Source: Micromonospora siamensis (GTDB taxonomy: Bacteria; Actinomycetota; Actinomycetes; Mycobacteriales; Micromonosporaceae). Taken from it: a stretch of DNA of 64,000 nt. Each line of letters begins with the position of its first letter. Position 1 is the stretch's first letter. The position numbers and the translations under genes were made by a program. The notes under the pieces are model-generated. The model was not told the DNA's origin. It searched no databases and saw only the letters and a list, made by a program, of their open reading frames with translations. Where the stretch lies: contig NZ_LT607751.1 in the NCBI RefSeq assembly GCF_900090305.1, positions 744,001-808,000 of the forward strand, written 5' to 3'. Of the stretch, positions 35,138-43,398 are shown one piece after another.

Positions 35138-35746
35138 GTGTCGTACCCCGAGGTCGCGCCGGCCCGTCGACCCGCGGCGGTGACCCTGGCGGCGGCGGTG
35201 CTGGCCCTGATGGTGGCCGGCGCGCTCGCCTACGCGGTCACCGCCCTGGCCGTCCTCGGCGGCACCGTCGACCGGTTCCGGACCGCGGCTGGAGCCACCA
35301 CGGCCCGGCCCGACGAGGTCGACACGGTGGTCGCCCTGGTCAGCGGCTCCGCCGTGCTGTCGGCGGTGGTGACCGTGCTGGCCGCCCTGCTCCTCGTCGG
35401 TCTGGCCGTCGGCCTGCTGGCCGGGCGCCGGGGCGCGCGCACGGCCACCTGGGTGGTGTGCGGGCTGGGACTGCTCTGCGGCTGCTGCAGCGTCGCCGCG
35501 GTGGTCGGCCAGCGGGCGGCGCCGCTGCGGCTGGGCGGGGGACGGGTCAGCGGCGAGCTGCTGGGGCTGGTGGCCGAGGCGTACCCGTCGTGGTGGATCC
35601 CGGTCAACGCGGGGCTTTCCGTCGCCCAGGCGCTCGGCTACGTTGTGGTGGCCGCGCTGCTGGCCGTGCCGGCCGCGAACGCCTGGTTCGGCGGTCGCCG
35701 GGCACCGGCCGGCCCGCCGGTGACGCCCCCGTTCCCGCCCCGCTGA
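35138..35746 (+). CDS. Four-helix membrane protein, paralogue of its neighbour
   Basis: 202 aa. Same four-helix plan as the upstream gene without the repeat tail: GARTATWVVCGLGLLCGCCS, AYPSWWIPVNAGLS and LLAVPAANAWF correspond position by position to the neighbour's [29 protein letters not shown] and [14 protein letters not shown] 35138 follows a CGGAGG site by 7 bases. A tandem duplication is the simplest origin. Confidence 0.75.
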   Translation: MSYPEVAPARRPAAVTLAAAVLALMVAGALAYAVTALAVLGGTVDRFRTAAGATTARPDEVDTVVALVSGSAVLSAVVTVLAALLLVGLAVGLLAGRRGARTATWVVCGLGLLCGCCSVAAVVGQRAAPLRLGGGRVSGELLGLVAEAYPSWWIPVNAGLSVAQALGYVVVAALLAVPAANAWFGGRRAPAGPPVTPPFPPR

Positions 35747-35755
35747 GGATCGCCC

Positions 35756-36565
35756 GTGACGACCGAGGACCGCACCACCGAGCGGTGGGCGCTGATCACC
35801 GGCGCGACCGCCGGCATCGGCGCGGCGTTCGCCCGCCGGCTGGCCGCCGACGGCTGGCACCTGGTGCTGGTCGCCCGGGACGCGGCCCGGCTCGACGCCA
35901 CCGCCACCGAGCTGACCGACCGGTACGGGCGGCAGGTGGTCACCCTCCCCGCCGACCTGTCCACCGACGACGGTTGCGCCACCGTCGAGGGCCGGCTCGC
36001 CGCGGAGCCACCGGTCGACCTGCTGGTGAACAACGCGGGGATCAGCCTCAACCGGCCGTTCCTGCGCTCCACCGCCGAGGACGAGACCCGGCTGCTCCGG
36101 CTCAACGTGCACGCGGTGCTGCGGCTGAGCCTCGCCGCCCTCGAACAGATGACCCGACGGCGGCACGGGGCAGTGATAAATGTCTCTTCGGTCGCCGGTT
36201 TCGGCGCGGTGGCGCCCGGTTCGACGTACCCGGCCAGCAAGGCGTGGGTGACCAACTTCAGCGAGTCCGTCGGCCAGTCCGCGCGCCCGTACGGGGTGCG
36301 GGTGATGGCGCTCTGTCCCGGGTACACGCGTACCGAGTTCCACGACCGGGCCGGTATCGACATGTCCGGCATCCCCGCCGCGGCGTGGCTGCGGGCCGAC
36401 GACGTGGTCGACGAAGCCCTGCGTGACCTGGGTAAAGGCAAGTTGGTGAGCGTTCCCTCGTGGAAGTACAAGGCGGCCGTGGCGGGGCTGCGGCACGCAC
36501 CGCAGTGGCTCCTGCACCGGGTGACGCGGGACACCCGGGGACGGATCGACGGTCGGGAATCCTGA
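35756..36565 (+). CDS. Short-chain dehydrogenase/reductase
   Basis: 269 aa classical SDR. Cofactor motif TGATAGIGAAFARRLA, NNAGIS, and catalytic Ser-Tyr-Lys (VINVSSVAGFGAVAPGSTYPASKAW with YPASK). The C-terminal end is basic and resembles the DltE/YqjQ-type SDRs. Oxidises or reduces an alcohol/ketone with NAD(P)H; substrate unknown. GTG 35756, 9 bases after the preceding stop. Confidence 0.87.
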   Translation: MTTEDRTTERWALITGATAGIGAAFARRLAADGWHLVLVARDAARLDATATELTDRYGRQVVTLPADLSTDDGCATVEGRLAAEPPVDLLVNNAGISLNRPFLRSTAEDETRLLRLNVHAVLRLSLAALEQMTRRRHGAVINVSSVAGFGAVAPGSTYPASKAWVTNFSESVGQSARPYGVRVMALCPGYTRTEFHDRAGIDMSGIPAAAWLRADDVVDEALRDLGKGKLVSVPSWKYKAAVAGLRHAPQWLLHRVTRDTRGRIDGRES

Positions 36566-36732
36566 CCGGAGCGGGCCCGCCGGTCGCCCCCGTGGCCGGG
36601 GCGCGGCACCGGTAGCGCATGCCCGCCCGGTTGCGCACGGTAGTCGTACATCGTCACCCATCGGTCGCCCGCAGGGTTGACCCGGGTGGACCCCGCACAC
36701 GGCTCCCAGAGTTGAGCAGTACCCTCTTCGCC

Positions 36733-37272
36733 ATGGGGGACCGCGACGACCTGCGTAAATTCATTGCCGACCTGGCTGTCGTGCACGGTCGGGTGGTGCT
36801 CTCCTCCGGCCGCGAGGCGGACTGGTACGTCGATCTCCGTCGGGTCACGCTCCATCACCAGGCCGCTCCGCTGGTCGGTCGGGTGATGCGGGAGTTGACC
36901 GCCGACTGGGAGTACGACGCCGTCGGCGGCCTGACTCTGGGCGCCGACCCGGTGGCGCTCTCGATGCTGCACGCGGCCTCCGCCGCCGACCAGCCACTGG
37001 ACGCGTTCGTGGTCCGCAAGGCGGGCAAGGCGCACGGGTTGCAGCGGCGGATCGAGGGCCCGGACGTGGCCGGGCGCCGGGTGCTGGCGGTCGAGGACAC
37101 CTCGACCACCGGAGGCAGTGTGTTGACCGCCGTCGAGGCCCTCCGAGAGGCCGGGGCCGAGGTGGTGGGCGTGGCCGTTATTGTTGATCGAGGAGCCGGC
37201 GACGCGGTGCGAGCCGCCGGACTGCCCTATCTGGCGGCCTATACGTTGGCTGACCTCGGCCTTCTGGCGTAA
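36733..37272 (+). CDS. pyrE: Orotate phosphoribosyltransferase
   Basis: 179 aa. Converts orotate plus PRPP to OMP in pyrimidine synthesis. PRPP-binding motif VLAVEDTSTTGGSVLTAVEA; orotate-site pieces SSGREADWYVDLRRVTLHH and GGLTLGADPVALSMLHAAS. The frame is open upstream, but ATG 36733 gives the family length; no Shine-Dalgarno is visible, and TACCCT (36720-36725) at the right distance suggests leaderless transcription. No other pyr genes adjoin it. Confidence 0.93.
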   Translation: MGDRDDLRKFIADLAVVHGRVVLSSGREADWYVDLRRVTLHHQAAPLVGRVMRELTADWEYDAVGGLTLGADPVALSMLHAASAADQPLDAFVVRKAGKAHGLQRRIEGPDVAGRRVLAVEDTSTTGGSVLTAVEALREAGAEVVGVAVIVDRGAGDAVRAAGLPYLAAYTLADLGLLA

Positions 37273-37275
37273 AAG

Positions 37276-37298
37276 TTTGCCGATTCGGATTTGCCGAT
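37276..37298 (+). promoter_or_regulatory. Direct repeats upstream of the ArsR gene
   Basis: TTTGCCGAT occurs at 37276-37284 and again at 37290-37298, a perfect 9-base direct repeat with 14-base phasing, about 40 bases before the ArsR start. Possible operator half-sites. Confidence 0.4.
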
Positions 37299-37338
37299 AT
37301 GCAGGCAGATCGATGGTGCTGGTGGAAGGATGGAATTC

Positions 37339-37707
37339 GTGGGAACTGCGTTGGCTGAAATGACCATGCCTCAGATCTCGCCGCTTGCCGGCGAGCCGAT
37401 CGAACGTGCCGATGCCGAGCGGCTCGCGGGGGTCCTGAAGGCCCTCGCGGATCCCGCGCGGCTCCGCCTGCTCAGCCTGATCCAGTCGGCCCCCGAGGGC
37501 GAAGCGTGCGTGTGCGACCTGACCGCGCCGCTCGGCCTCTCCCAGCCGACGGTCAGCCACCACCTTCGTATCCTCACCGAGGCCGGCTTGCTGGAGCGGG
37601 AGAAGCGTGGTGTGTGGGCGTACTACCGACTGGTGCCGTCCGCGATCGCCACGATCGCTGACCTGCTCACCCCGCCGCGCAAGCGGGCCACCAAGAAGGC
37701 CCGCTGA
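37339..37707 (+). CDS. ArsR/SmtB-family metalloregulator
   Basis: About 122 aa. Winged helix with the metal-sensing signature ACVCDLTAPLGLSQPTVSHH: the CVC pair in the recognition-region helix is the arsenic/heavy-metal site of ArsR-type sensors. GTG 37339 is preferred (AAGGA 8 bases ahead); ATG 37330 is an alternative with almost no spacer. Basic tail PPRKRATKKAR. No metal-efflux or arsenate-reductase gene is adjacent, so it is autoregulated or acts elsewhere. Confidence 0.87.
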   Translation: MGTALAEMTMPQISPLAGEPIERADAERLAGVLKALADPARLRLLSLIQSAPEGEACVCDLTAPLGLSQPTVSHHLRILTEAGLLEREKRGVWAYYRLVPSAIATIADLLTPPRKRATKKAR

Positions 37708-37841
37708 CGCTGACGGTCCGGGTCGTCCCGCTGCGGGACGGCGTCGGGTGGCGAGCAAGGGGTGGCGCCACCACCGGGCGATGACGCCTGCCCGTTCGCG
37801 GGCACGTCACTGACCACACACCCGCCGGGTTGCCGGCGGGA

Positions 37842-37889
37842 GTACGCCGATGGCCGGGTCCCCACCAGGGAACCCGGCCATCGGCGTAC
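37842..37889. terminator. Bidirectional terminator
   Basis: Perfect 18-bp stem (GTACGCCGATGGCCGGGT) with a 12-base loop between the convergent ArsR and DedA genes, ending 4 bases before the DedA stop. Confidence 0.85.
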
Positions 37890-37892
37890 GCG

Positions 37893-38834
37893 TCACCAGC
37901 CCTGACCGTGCTCCGGGCGCCGCGGGTCGGGCTGCTCCCCGTACCCCTGGACCGGTCGGCCGTCACCGGGCTGGTCGTACCCGGGCTGCGGGGTCTGCTG
38001 CGGGCGGCCGTACACCGTGCCGCGGCCCTGCTCCCGCGGCGCCTCGTGCCGGTGGTGCTCGCCGTGGTCGAAGGCGTCCCGGACGGCGTCGACCGCACCG
38101 GCCGCGCTGGCCGCCGCGATCACCGCGACCGCCTCGCCGCGCTTGCGCGCCCGGCGGTCCCGGAGGAACTCGAAGAAGATCGGCAGCACCGAGATCAGGA
38201 TGATCACCGCCACCACCGGCAGGATGTACCGGTCGATCTTGTCGCCGATGGCGTTGTAGATCTGCTCGGCGAGCAGGTAGCCGATCAGCAGGATGCCGTC
38301 CACCCAGAGGATCGCGCCGACGATGTTCCAGAGCAGGAACTGCCGGGCCGGCATCCCGAGCACCCCGGCGACCGGGTTGAGGAAGGTCCGCACGATCGGG
38401 ATGAAGCGGGCCAGCACGACGGCCTTGGCCGGGCCGAACTTCTGGAAGTAGTACTCGGCCTTCTCCACGTACTCCCGCTTGAACAGCCGGGAGTTGGGCC
38501 GCTCGAACATCCGGCGACCGTAGTGGGCACCGAGCCAGTGGCCCAGCTGCGCGCCCACGATGGCGCAGAGCGGACCGCCGATCAGCAGGCCCGCCAGCGA
38601 GATCCGGGTGCCGTCACCGAACATCGCGTCGGCGACCGGCGACGCGGCCACCCCGGCCAGGAAGAGCAGCGAGTCGCCCGGGAAGAAGAAGCCGACGAGC
38701 AGCCCCGTCTCGGCGAAGAGGATCACCCAGACGCCGATCAGCCCGAAGGTGTGCAACAGATCCTTGGGGTCGAGCGGGTTCAGGGCGACGCTCTCCGAGA
38801 TCACCCGGGTCTTCTCTGCTGTGTCCACGGCCAC
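37893..38834 (-). CDS. DedA-family membrane protein
   Basis: 313 aa. DedA/SNARE-associated domain: two re-entrant helices and several membrane spans, with ETGLLVGFFFPGDSLLFLAG and the FxxR-x3-P signature ARFIPIVRTFLNPVAGVLGM. DedA proteins are lipid-carrier flippases or transporters that affect membrane homeostasis. The C-terminal 80 residues are hydrophilic, His/Gln/Pro-rich (HGEHHRHEAPREQGRG) and unusual for the family. GTG 38834; GTG 38828 is also possible. Confidence 0.87.
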   Translation of the reverse strand: MAVDTAEKTRVISESVALNPLDPKDLLHTFGLIGVWVILFAETGLLVGFFFPGDSLLFLAGVAASPVADAMFGDGTRISLAGLLIGGPLCAIVGAQLGHWLGAHYGRRMFERPNSRLFKREYVEKAEYYFQKFGPAKAVVLARFIPIVRTFLNPVAGVLGMPARQFLLWNIVGAILWVDGILLIGYLLAEQIYNAIGDKIDRYILPVVAVIILISVLPIFFEFLRDRRARKRGEAVAVIAAASAAGAVDAVRDAFDHGEHHRHEAPREQGRGTVYGRPQQTPQPGYDQPGDGRPVQGYGEQPDPRRPEHGQGW

Positions 38835-39000
38835 AAAGGGTACGCGACCCGGGCGTGGTCACGGGTCCGGTCCCGACCGGCCCGCCGAGGGGCGCGGGCG
38901 GCGGGCGCGCTGCACGACCGTGGCGCCTCCGCTGCCGTCCCGAGGCCCACCGGTATCCGGTCGCACGCCGCCCTCGACGGCGAGCGGTACCGGAGACGGC

Positions 39001-39037
39001 GGTGCCCCGCCGGACCTCGGAGGTCTGGCGGGGCACC
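39001..39037 (-). terminator. Terminator after the first LPVTG protein
   Basis: 17-bp stem with one mismatch (GGTGCCCCGCC / GGCGGGGCACC outer arms) and a 3-base loop, 16 bases past the stop. Confidence 0.75.
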
Positions 39038-39053
39038 TGGTGAAGCGGACGGG

Positions 39054-40718
39054 TCAGGCGACGAAGCGGGTCCGGCGGCGCCGGGCCACCAGGTAGCCGG
39101 CCGCGCCGGCCACCAGCAGCAGGCCGCCGACACCGGCGATCAGGGTGGCGGGGCTGCCGGTGACTGGCAGGCCGTCGCCGTCACCGCCCGCGCCGCCACC
39201 GTTGCCGCTGCCGGGCTGGTTGCCGTCGCCCGGGGTGCCGCCGTCACCGTCGCCCGGGGTGCCGCCGTCGCCCGGGGTGCCGCCGTCGCCTGGACCATCG
39301 CCGTCGCCCGGGGTGCCGCCGGGGTTGTCGCCGTCACCGGGGCCGTCGGTTCCGCCGTCGTCGGTGGGGTTGATGACGATCTTCGCCTTGTTGTTCGACT
39401 GGTCGGCGTCCCCGGGGAGGCCCACCAACACGTCGCCCAGGTCGTCCGGCACCACCCGGTCGATCCGCAGCGTGAATGAGTACGACAGGCTCTGACCCGC
39501 AGCGAGGACCCGGGTCGGGCACATGTACGACTCGTAGCCCGGCGTGCCGTCCGGCGGCCTGGTCGGGTTCTCCGGGTCGGACGGTGGGCCCTGAGGGCTG
39601 GGGGTGCAGTCCTGCGGCACCGTTTCCGCCCAAGTTCCTTGCGGGATGAAGATCTGCATCCAGAACCGGTAGGCGGGATCCACCGACGCCGGTCCGAGGT
39701 TCTTGGCGGTCGCCGTCACCGTGACCCGGTCGTTCTGCTTGCCGCTGGCGGAGCTGCCGATCGCCACCACGTCGGCCGGGTTGTCACCCGTGATCCTGAC
39801 CTGGAAGTAGTCGCCGTTGCCGTAGCTGTCAAGATCCGTCTGCGGAGTGCCGGCGGCCTGCTGGGCGGCGGTCACCTCCACGAGGCGCAGCTCCTTGCCG
39901 GAGCCGGGCTCCGACCCGTCGCCGCCCCCCTTCGTCTTCCAGTCCAACTCGGTGTACCAGGAGAGGTAACTGGGGTACTCCACCCCGGTGCGGGCCGTGT
40001 CGGAGACGCGCAGCGGGAGGGCCTCGGAGAGCCGGTACGACCGGCCCGGCTCCAGGTCGGTGCCGAACCGGCAGACCATTCCACCGCCGTCGTGCTTCGC
40101 GCAGTTGCTGAAATTGCCGGCGTACGGGGCCACCGGCTCGTCGCCCATCGCCAGCACGACACCGTGCACTGTGCTCGGGCTGACGTTCTGCACCGCACTG
40201 CGTACGCCGATCGTCGAACCGGGAGGACCGCTGACATCCGCCAGCGGCTCGGCGAGCCGCAGATCCACCTGCTCGGCGACCGTCACCCTGACCGTGTGGA
40301 CCGCCGTCGCGCCATCCGCGGTCACCTTGACCGGCATCTCGGCCTGCTGCCCGGGCACCGTGTCCGGCTTGACGGTCAGCTCGTAGACGAAGTACGGGAA
40401 GCCGGTACGACCCTCCGCCGGTACGCAGTGCAGGATGGCTTCGTCCCGCTCGCAGCTCCAGTAGTAGCTGCGCCACTCAATCGTGGCCAGGGGCGCGACC
40501 TTCGACAGGTCGAGGTCCAGGCTGACCCCGGTCGAGCCCCCTTCCGGCAGTTGCGCCTCAAGGAATTCGGGGCCGCTCTTCTGCCCGGGAACCACCACGA
40601 CGTCGCGGGCGGAGATCTCGATCGCATCCTCGGCGAAGCCGGGGGTGGCGGAGGCCGCGACGAGTGCGGCCACGACTCCCAACCCGCCCAGCCACCGCCG
40701 AGCGAAGTGCTTGGTCAT
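39054..40718 (-). CDS. LPVTG sortase-anchored surface protein 1
   Basis: 554 aa. Signal peptide (KHFARRWLGGLGVVAALVAA, cleavage near GFAED), several beta-sandwich-like extracellular repeats of CARDB/DUF11 type (TVTATAKNLGPASVDPAYRF), a Gly/Asp/Pro-rich stalk of PGDGGT repeats, LPVTG sorting signal, membrane helix and RRRRTRFVA tail. ATG 40718 has GGAGG 8 bases ahead. Paralogue of the next gene; their last 35 residues are almost identical. A sortase would link it to peptidoglycan; no sortase gene is in the window. Confidence 0.87.
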   Translation of the reverse strand: MTKHFARRWLGGLGVVAALVAASATPGFAEDAIEISARDVVVVPGQKSGPEFLEAQLPEGGSTGVSLDLDLSKVAPLATIEWRSYYWSCERDEAILHCVPAEGRTGFPYFVYELTVKPDTVPGQQAEMPVKVTADGATAVHTVRVTVAEQVDLRLAEPLADVSGPPGSTIGVRSAVQNVSPSTVHGVVLAMGDEPVAPYAGNFSNCAKHDGGGMVCRFGTDLEPGRSYRLSEALPLRVSDTARTGVEYPSYLSWYTELDWKTKGGGDGSEPGSGKELRLVEVTAAQQAAGTPQTDLDSYGNGDYFQVRITGDNPADVVAIGSSASGKQNDRVTVTATAKNLGPASVDPAYRFWMQIFIPQGTWAETVPQDCTPSPQGPPSDPENPTRPPDGTPGYESYMCPTRVLAAGQSLSYSFTLRIDRVVPDDLGDVLVGLPGDADQSNNKAKIVINPTDDGGTDGPGDGDNPGGTPGDGDGPGDGGTPGDGGTPGDGDGGTPGDGNQPGSGNGGGAGGDGDGLPVTGSPATLIAGVGGLLLVAGAAGYLVARRRRTRFVA

Positions 40719-40875
40719 TACCGTTTCCTCCCCCATGGCACGACTGGCAACGCCCCGGCCAGCACCAGTCCGGCGCTCCAACGCCGAAGGTCTCGCGTGG
40801 ACACTGTCAGTCCTCCCCGTCGTGACGATTGCGCAGGTGAATGTGCGGGCGACCCCGGCACCTGCCGCAGCAGCC

Positions 40876-40966
40876 TAGAAGATCCTGAAGGGAGTCGAAG
40901 TCCCACGCAGCCGGTCGGCGACCTGGTCCGGCCGAAAGGTCGACTCGCGGGAGTGCAGTGATTCGG
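40876..40966 (-). promoter_or_regulatory. Upstream control module B (first LPVTG gene)
   Basis: Three boxes conserved with module A in sequence and exact spacing: TAGAAGAT (40876), GGCCGAAAGGT 54 bases on (40930) and TGCAGTGATTCG 24 bases further (40954), written on the plus strand. The gene reads leftward, so TAGAAGAT lies nearest the start (158 bases before ATG) and is likely the -10 side. The rest of the 394-base gap (40719-41112) holds a terminator and no gene. Confidence 0.6.
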
Positions 40967-41057
40967 CCGAGCAGCACCTCGGTCTGTACCCGGATCCGGG
41001 TGGTCGCGCCGGCGATGAGGGCGAGGGTGACCAGTGGCTCGGGGTTGTCCCGCCACG

Positions 41058-41099
41058 ACGCAGCCCCGCCGGCCCGGGTGCGGGCCGACGGGGCTGCGT
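41058..41099 (-). terminator. Terminator after the second LPVTG protein
   Basis: 19-bp stem with one mismatch (ACGCAGCCCCG / CGGGGCTGCGT outer arms) and a 4-base loop, 13 bases past the stop. Confidence 0.8.
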
Positions 41100-41112
41100 G
41101 GTCAGGAACCGA

Positions 41113-42735
41113 TCAGGCGACGAAGCGGGTCCGGCGGCGCTTGGCGACCAGGTAACCGGCCACGCCGGCCACCAGCAGCAGGCCGCCGACCCCGGCGATC
41201 AGGCTGGCCGGGCTGCCGGTCACCGGCAGGGTCGGGCCGTCCTGGTCGCCGCCGCCGCCGCCGCCGTCGCCCGGCTGTCCGCCGTTGCCGGGCTGTCCGC
41301 CGTCGCCCGGCTGCCCGCCGCCGTTCTCCGGGGCGTTCACCAGGATCTCGGCGGTGTTGTTGGTCGGGTCGAGGTCGGGGCGCTCGGCGCGCAGGGTGCC
41401 GGTGAGCACCTCGATCCCGCCGGTCAGCGGGCCGGCCTTGTCGACCCGGAGGCCGAACTCGAAGGTCACCTTCGCGCCCTTGCCGGCGGGAGTCTCCAGC
41501 TGATCGCAGAAGTAGACCGAGGCGCCCGGCTTGGGCGCGCCCTCACCGCTGCCGTCGTCGGCGAAGCAGTTCTCCGGCACCTTCACCGCGGTCGTGCCCG
41601 CCGGCAGGGTCACCAGCGCCACCGCGAACAGGCTCTCGGTGCCGCCGGTGTTCAGCGCGGCCGGGCCCTTGTTGGTGAAGCCGACGGTCGTCGGGACGAC
41701 GCTGCCGACGGCCCCCTTGACCCGGGCGCCGTTCGCCGCCACGTCGGTCCGCTGGTTGCCGGTCACCCGAAGGCTCAGGCCGGCGGCGTTGTTGTCCAGG
41801 TCGGTGTCGGTCTGCGGGACTGCCTGGGTGCTGCGCCGCGTGGTCAGCCGCAGCGCCTCGCCGGTGCCCCTGGTCCGTGCCTGGGCGAAGAGGCCGACCT
41901 CGTCGCGGGCCTCCGCCCAGTCGGCCTTGGTCAGCCAGATGCTCGCGCCACCCTGCCGGTCCGGGGCCCAGGCGTCGGCCGGAATGGTGAACCCGAACGA
42001 CGAGCTGACCACGACGGAGTCACCGGCCGGGACCTTCCCGTCGAAGGTGCAGGCGAACAGGTTCGGCACGAAGGCCTCGGTGGCGTACTCACAGTTCGAG
42101 TAGCGCTCCGACGGGGCGAAGTCGTACGAGCCGGCGACCACCAGGACCGCGCCGTCGGCGTCCGTGCCGCCCACGTTGGTCATCGTGAGGGGGGCCGGAA
42201 CGGTCGTGCCGGGCGCGCCCCGGAGTTCCAGGTCGTCGCCGGCCGCCAGGTCGACACCCTCGCCGACGGTGACCGTCGAGCGGAACGTCTCGGTGTCGGC
42301 GTCGGGGCCGGTGACGGTGAACGTCAGTTCGCCGTGCTGCCCGGGCTTCGCCGTGTCGGTGGCCCGCACGTCCAGCGAGATCAGGCCGAGCTCCGGCTCC
42401 CGCTCCTGGCCCACCGTGCAGGTGAGGATGGCGCCGTCACCGGTGCAGGGGACGGAGCCCTCGGCGGAGGACACGACGGCGAAGCCGGCGACCGCGCCCC
42501 GGTCCACCGTGACGGTGTAGCTGGCGAACGGCATGTCGGTGAGCGCGTAGAGGTCGACCACCTTCGCCGGCCCGCCCGGGGCGACGGTCGCGTTGTTGGC
42601 GTAGAGCGCGTACTCCTGCGCCTGCCGGTCCGGCACGGGCAGCGGAGCGGCGGCGGCCGGGACGGCGGACACGGCGACGAGCGCGCCGGCGACGCCGAGC
42701 CCGGCGAGCCAACGCCGGGACGGGTGCGAGTGCAT
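41113..42735 (-). CDS. LPVTG sortase-anchored surface protein 2
   Basis: 540 aa. Signal peptide (SRRWLAGLGVAGALVAVSAV, cleavage after AAAA), extracellular beta-rich repeats with paired Cys, a GGQPGDGGQPGNGG stalk, LPVTG, membrane helix and KRRRTRFVA tail. Same architecture and C-terminus as surface protein 1, with lower similarity in the ectodomain: a diverged tandem duplicate. ATG 42735 has GGAGG 9 bases ahead. Divergent from an ECF sigma factor gene across a 180-base gap containing module A. Confidence 0.87.
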   Translation of the reverse strand: MHSHPSRRWLAGLGVAGALVAVSAVPAAAAPLPVPDRQAQEYALYANNATVAPGGPAKVVDLYALTDMPFASYTVTVDRGAVAGFAVVSSAEGSVPCTGDGAILTCTVGQEREPELGLISLDVRATDTAKPGQHGELTFTVTGPDADTETFRSTVTVGEGVDLAAGDDLELRGAPGTTVPAPLTMTNVGGTDADGAVLVVAGSYDFAPSERYSNCEYATEAFVPNLFACTFDGKVPAGDSVVVSSSFGFTIPADAWAPDRQGGASIWLTKADWAEARDEVGLFAQARTRGTGEALRLTTRRSTQAVPQTDTDLDNNAAGLSLRVTGNQRTDVAANGARVKGAVGSVVPTTVGFTNKGPAALNTGGTESLFAVALVTLPAGTTAVKVPENCFADDGSGEGAPKPGASVYFCDQLETPAGKGAKVTFEFGLRVDKAGPLTGGIEVLTGTLRAERPDLDPTNNTAEILVNAPENGGGQPGDGGQPGNGGQPGDGGGGGGDQDGPTLPVTGSPASLIAGVGGLLLVAGVAGYLVAKRRRTRFVA

Positions 42736-42782
42736 CGGGGGGTCCTCCAGAGGGGGATGCCACGGTGGCAGTTCGCGCAGCT

Positions 42783-42872
42783 TAGAAGATTCTCAAACCG
42801 TGCGTCGTCCGGCTGGCCCGTTGACGGGTCCGGAATGGCCGAAAGGTTGACCGGCGGAAATGCAATGATCCG
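42783..42872 (-). promoter_or_regulatory. Upstream control module A (second LPVTG gene)
   Basis: TAGAAGAT (42783), GGCCGAAAGGT (42837) and TGCAATGATCCG (42861): the same boxes and the same 54- and 24-base offsets as module B. It lies 48 bases before the LPVTG start, and its far end is 44 bases from the divergent ECF sigma factor start, so it could serve both. Confidence 0.65.
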
Positions 42873-42915
42873 CCCACCCGGGCTCGTCACTCTTCACGGG
42901 ACACCGGGAGGTGCA

Positions 42916-43398
42916 GTGACGTACGAGGAATTCGCCGACGCGCGACTGGCCGCGCTGCTGCGGTACGCGGTCATGCTGACCGGCGATCCGCACCAGGCGC
43001 AGGACCTGGTGCAGGACACCATGGTGCGGGCCCAGCTGAACTGGCGCCGGATCGCCCGGGCCGACTCGCCCGAGCGGTACGTACGCCGGATGTTGACCAA
43101 CCAGTTCGTCGACTGGCGGCGCGGCTCCTGGGTGCGCCGGGTGCTGCTGCGCGGCGAGCCGGACGACGGGCCGCCGGCGCCGGTGGACCACGCGCAGTCC
43201 GCGGTGGACCGCGACGAGGTGTGGGACTGGCTGTCCCGGCTGCCCCGTCGACAGCGGGCCACGCTGGTGCTGCGCTACTACGAGGACCTGCCCGACGCGG
43301 AGATCGCCGAGATCCTGGGCTGCGCGGTGGGGACCGTCCGCTCGTCCATCTCCCGCGCCCTCGCCACGCTCCGGTCCACCTACGCGGAGGCCTGCTGA
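42916..43398 (+). CDS. SigE-family ECF RNA polymerase sigma factor
   Basis: 160 aa, regions 2 and 4 only. Region 2: LLRYAVMLTGDPHQAQDLVQ DTMVRA; region 4 HTH: LVLRYYEDLPDAEIAEILGC, then AVGTVRSSISRALATLR. This is the small SigE-like subfamily abundant in Micromonosporaceae and Streptomyces. GTG 42916 follows GGGAGG by 6 bases. One-base overlap with the LCP gene couples them, so the LCP protein's short cytoplasmic head may act as anti-sigma factor. Likely targets include the adjacent surface-protein genes. Confidence 0.88.
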   Translation: MTYEEFADARLAALLRYAVMLTGDPHQAQDLVQDTMVRAQLNWRRIARADSPERYVRRMLTNQFVDWRRGSWVRRVLLRGEPDDGPPAPVDHAQSAVDRDEVWDWLSRLPRRQRATLVLRYYEDLPDAEIAEILGCAVGTVRSSISRALATLRSTYAEAC

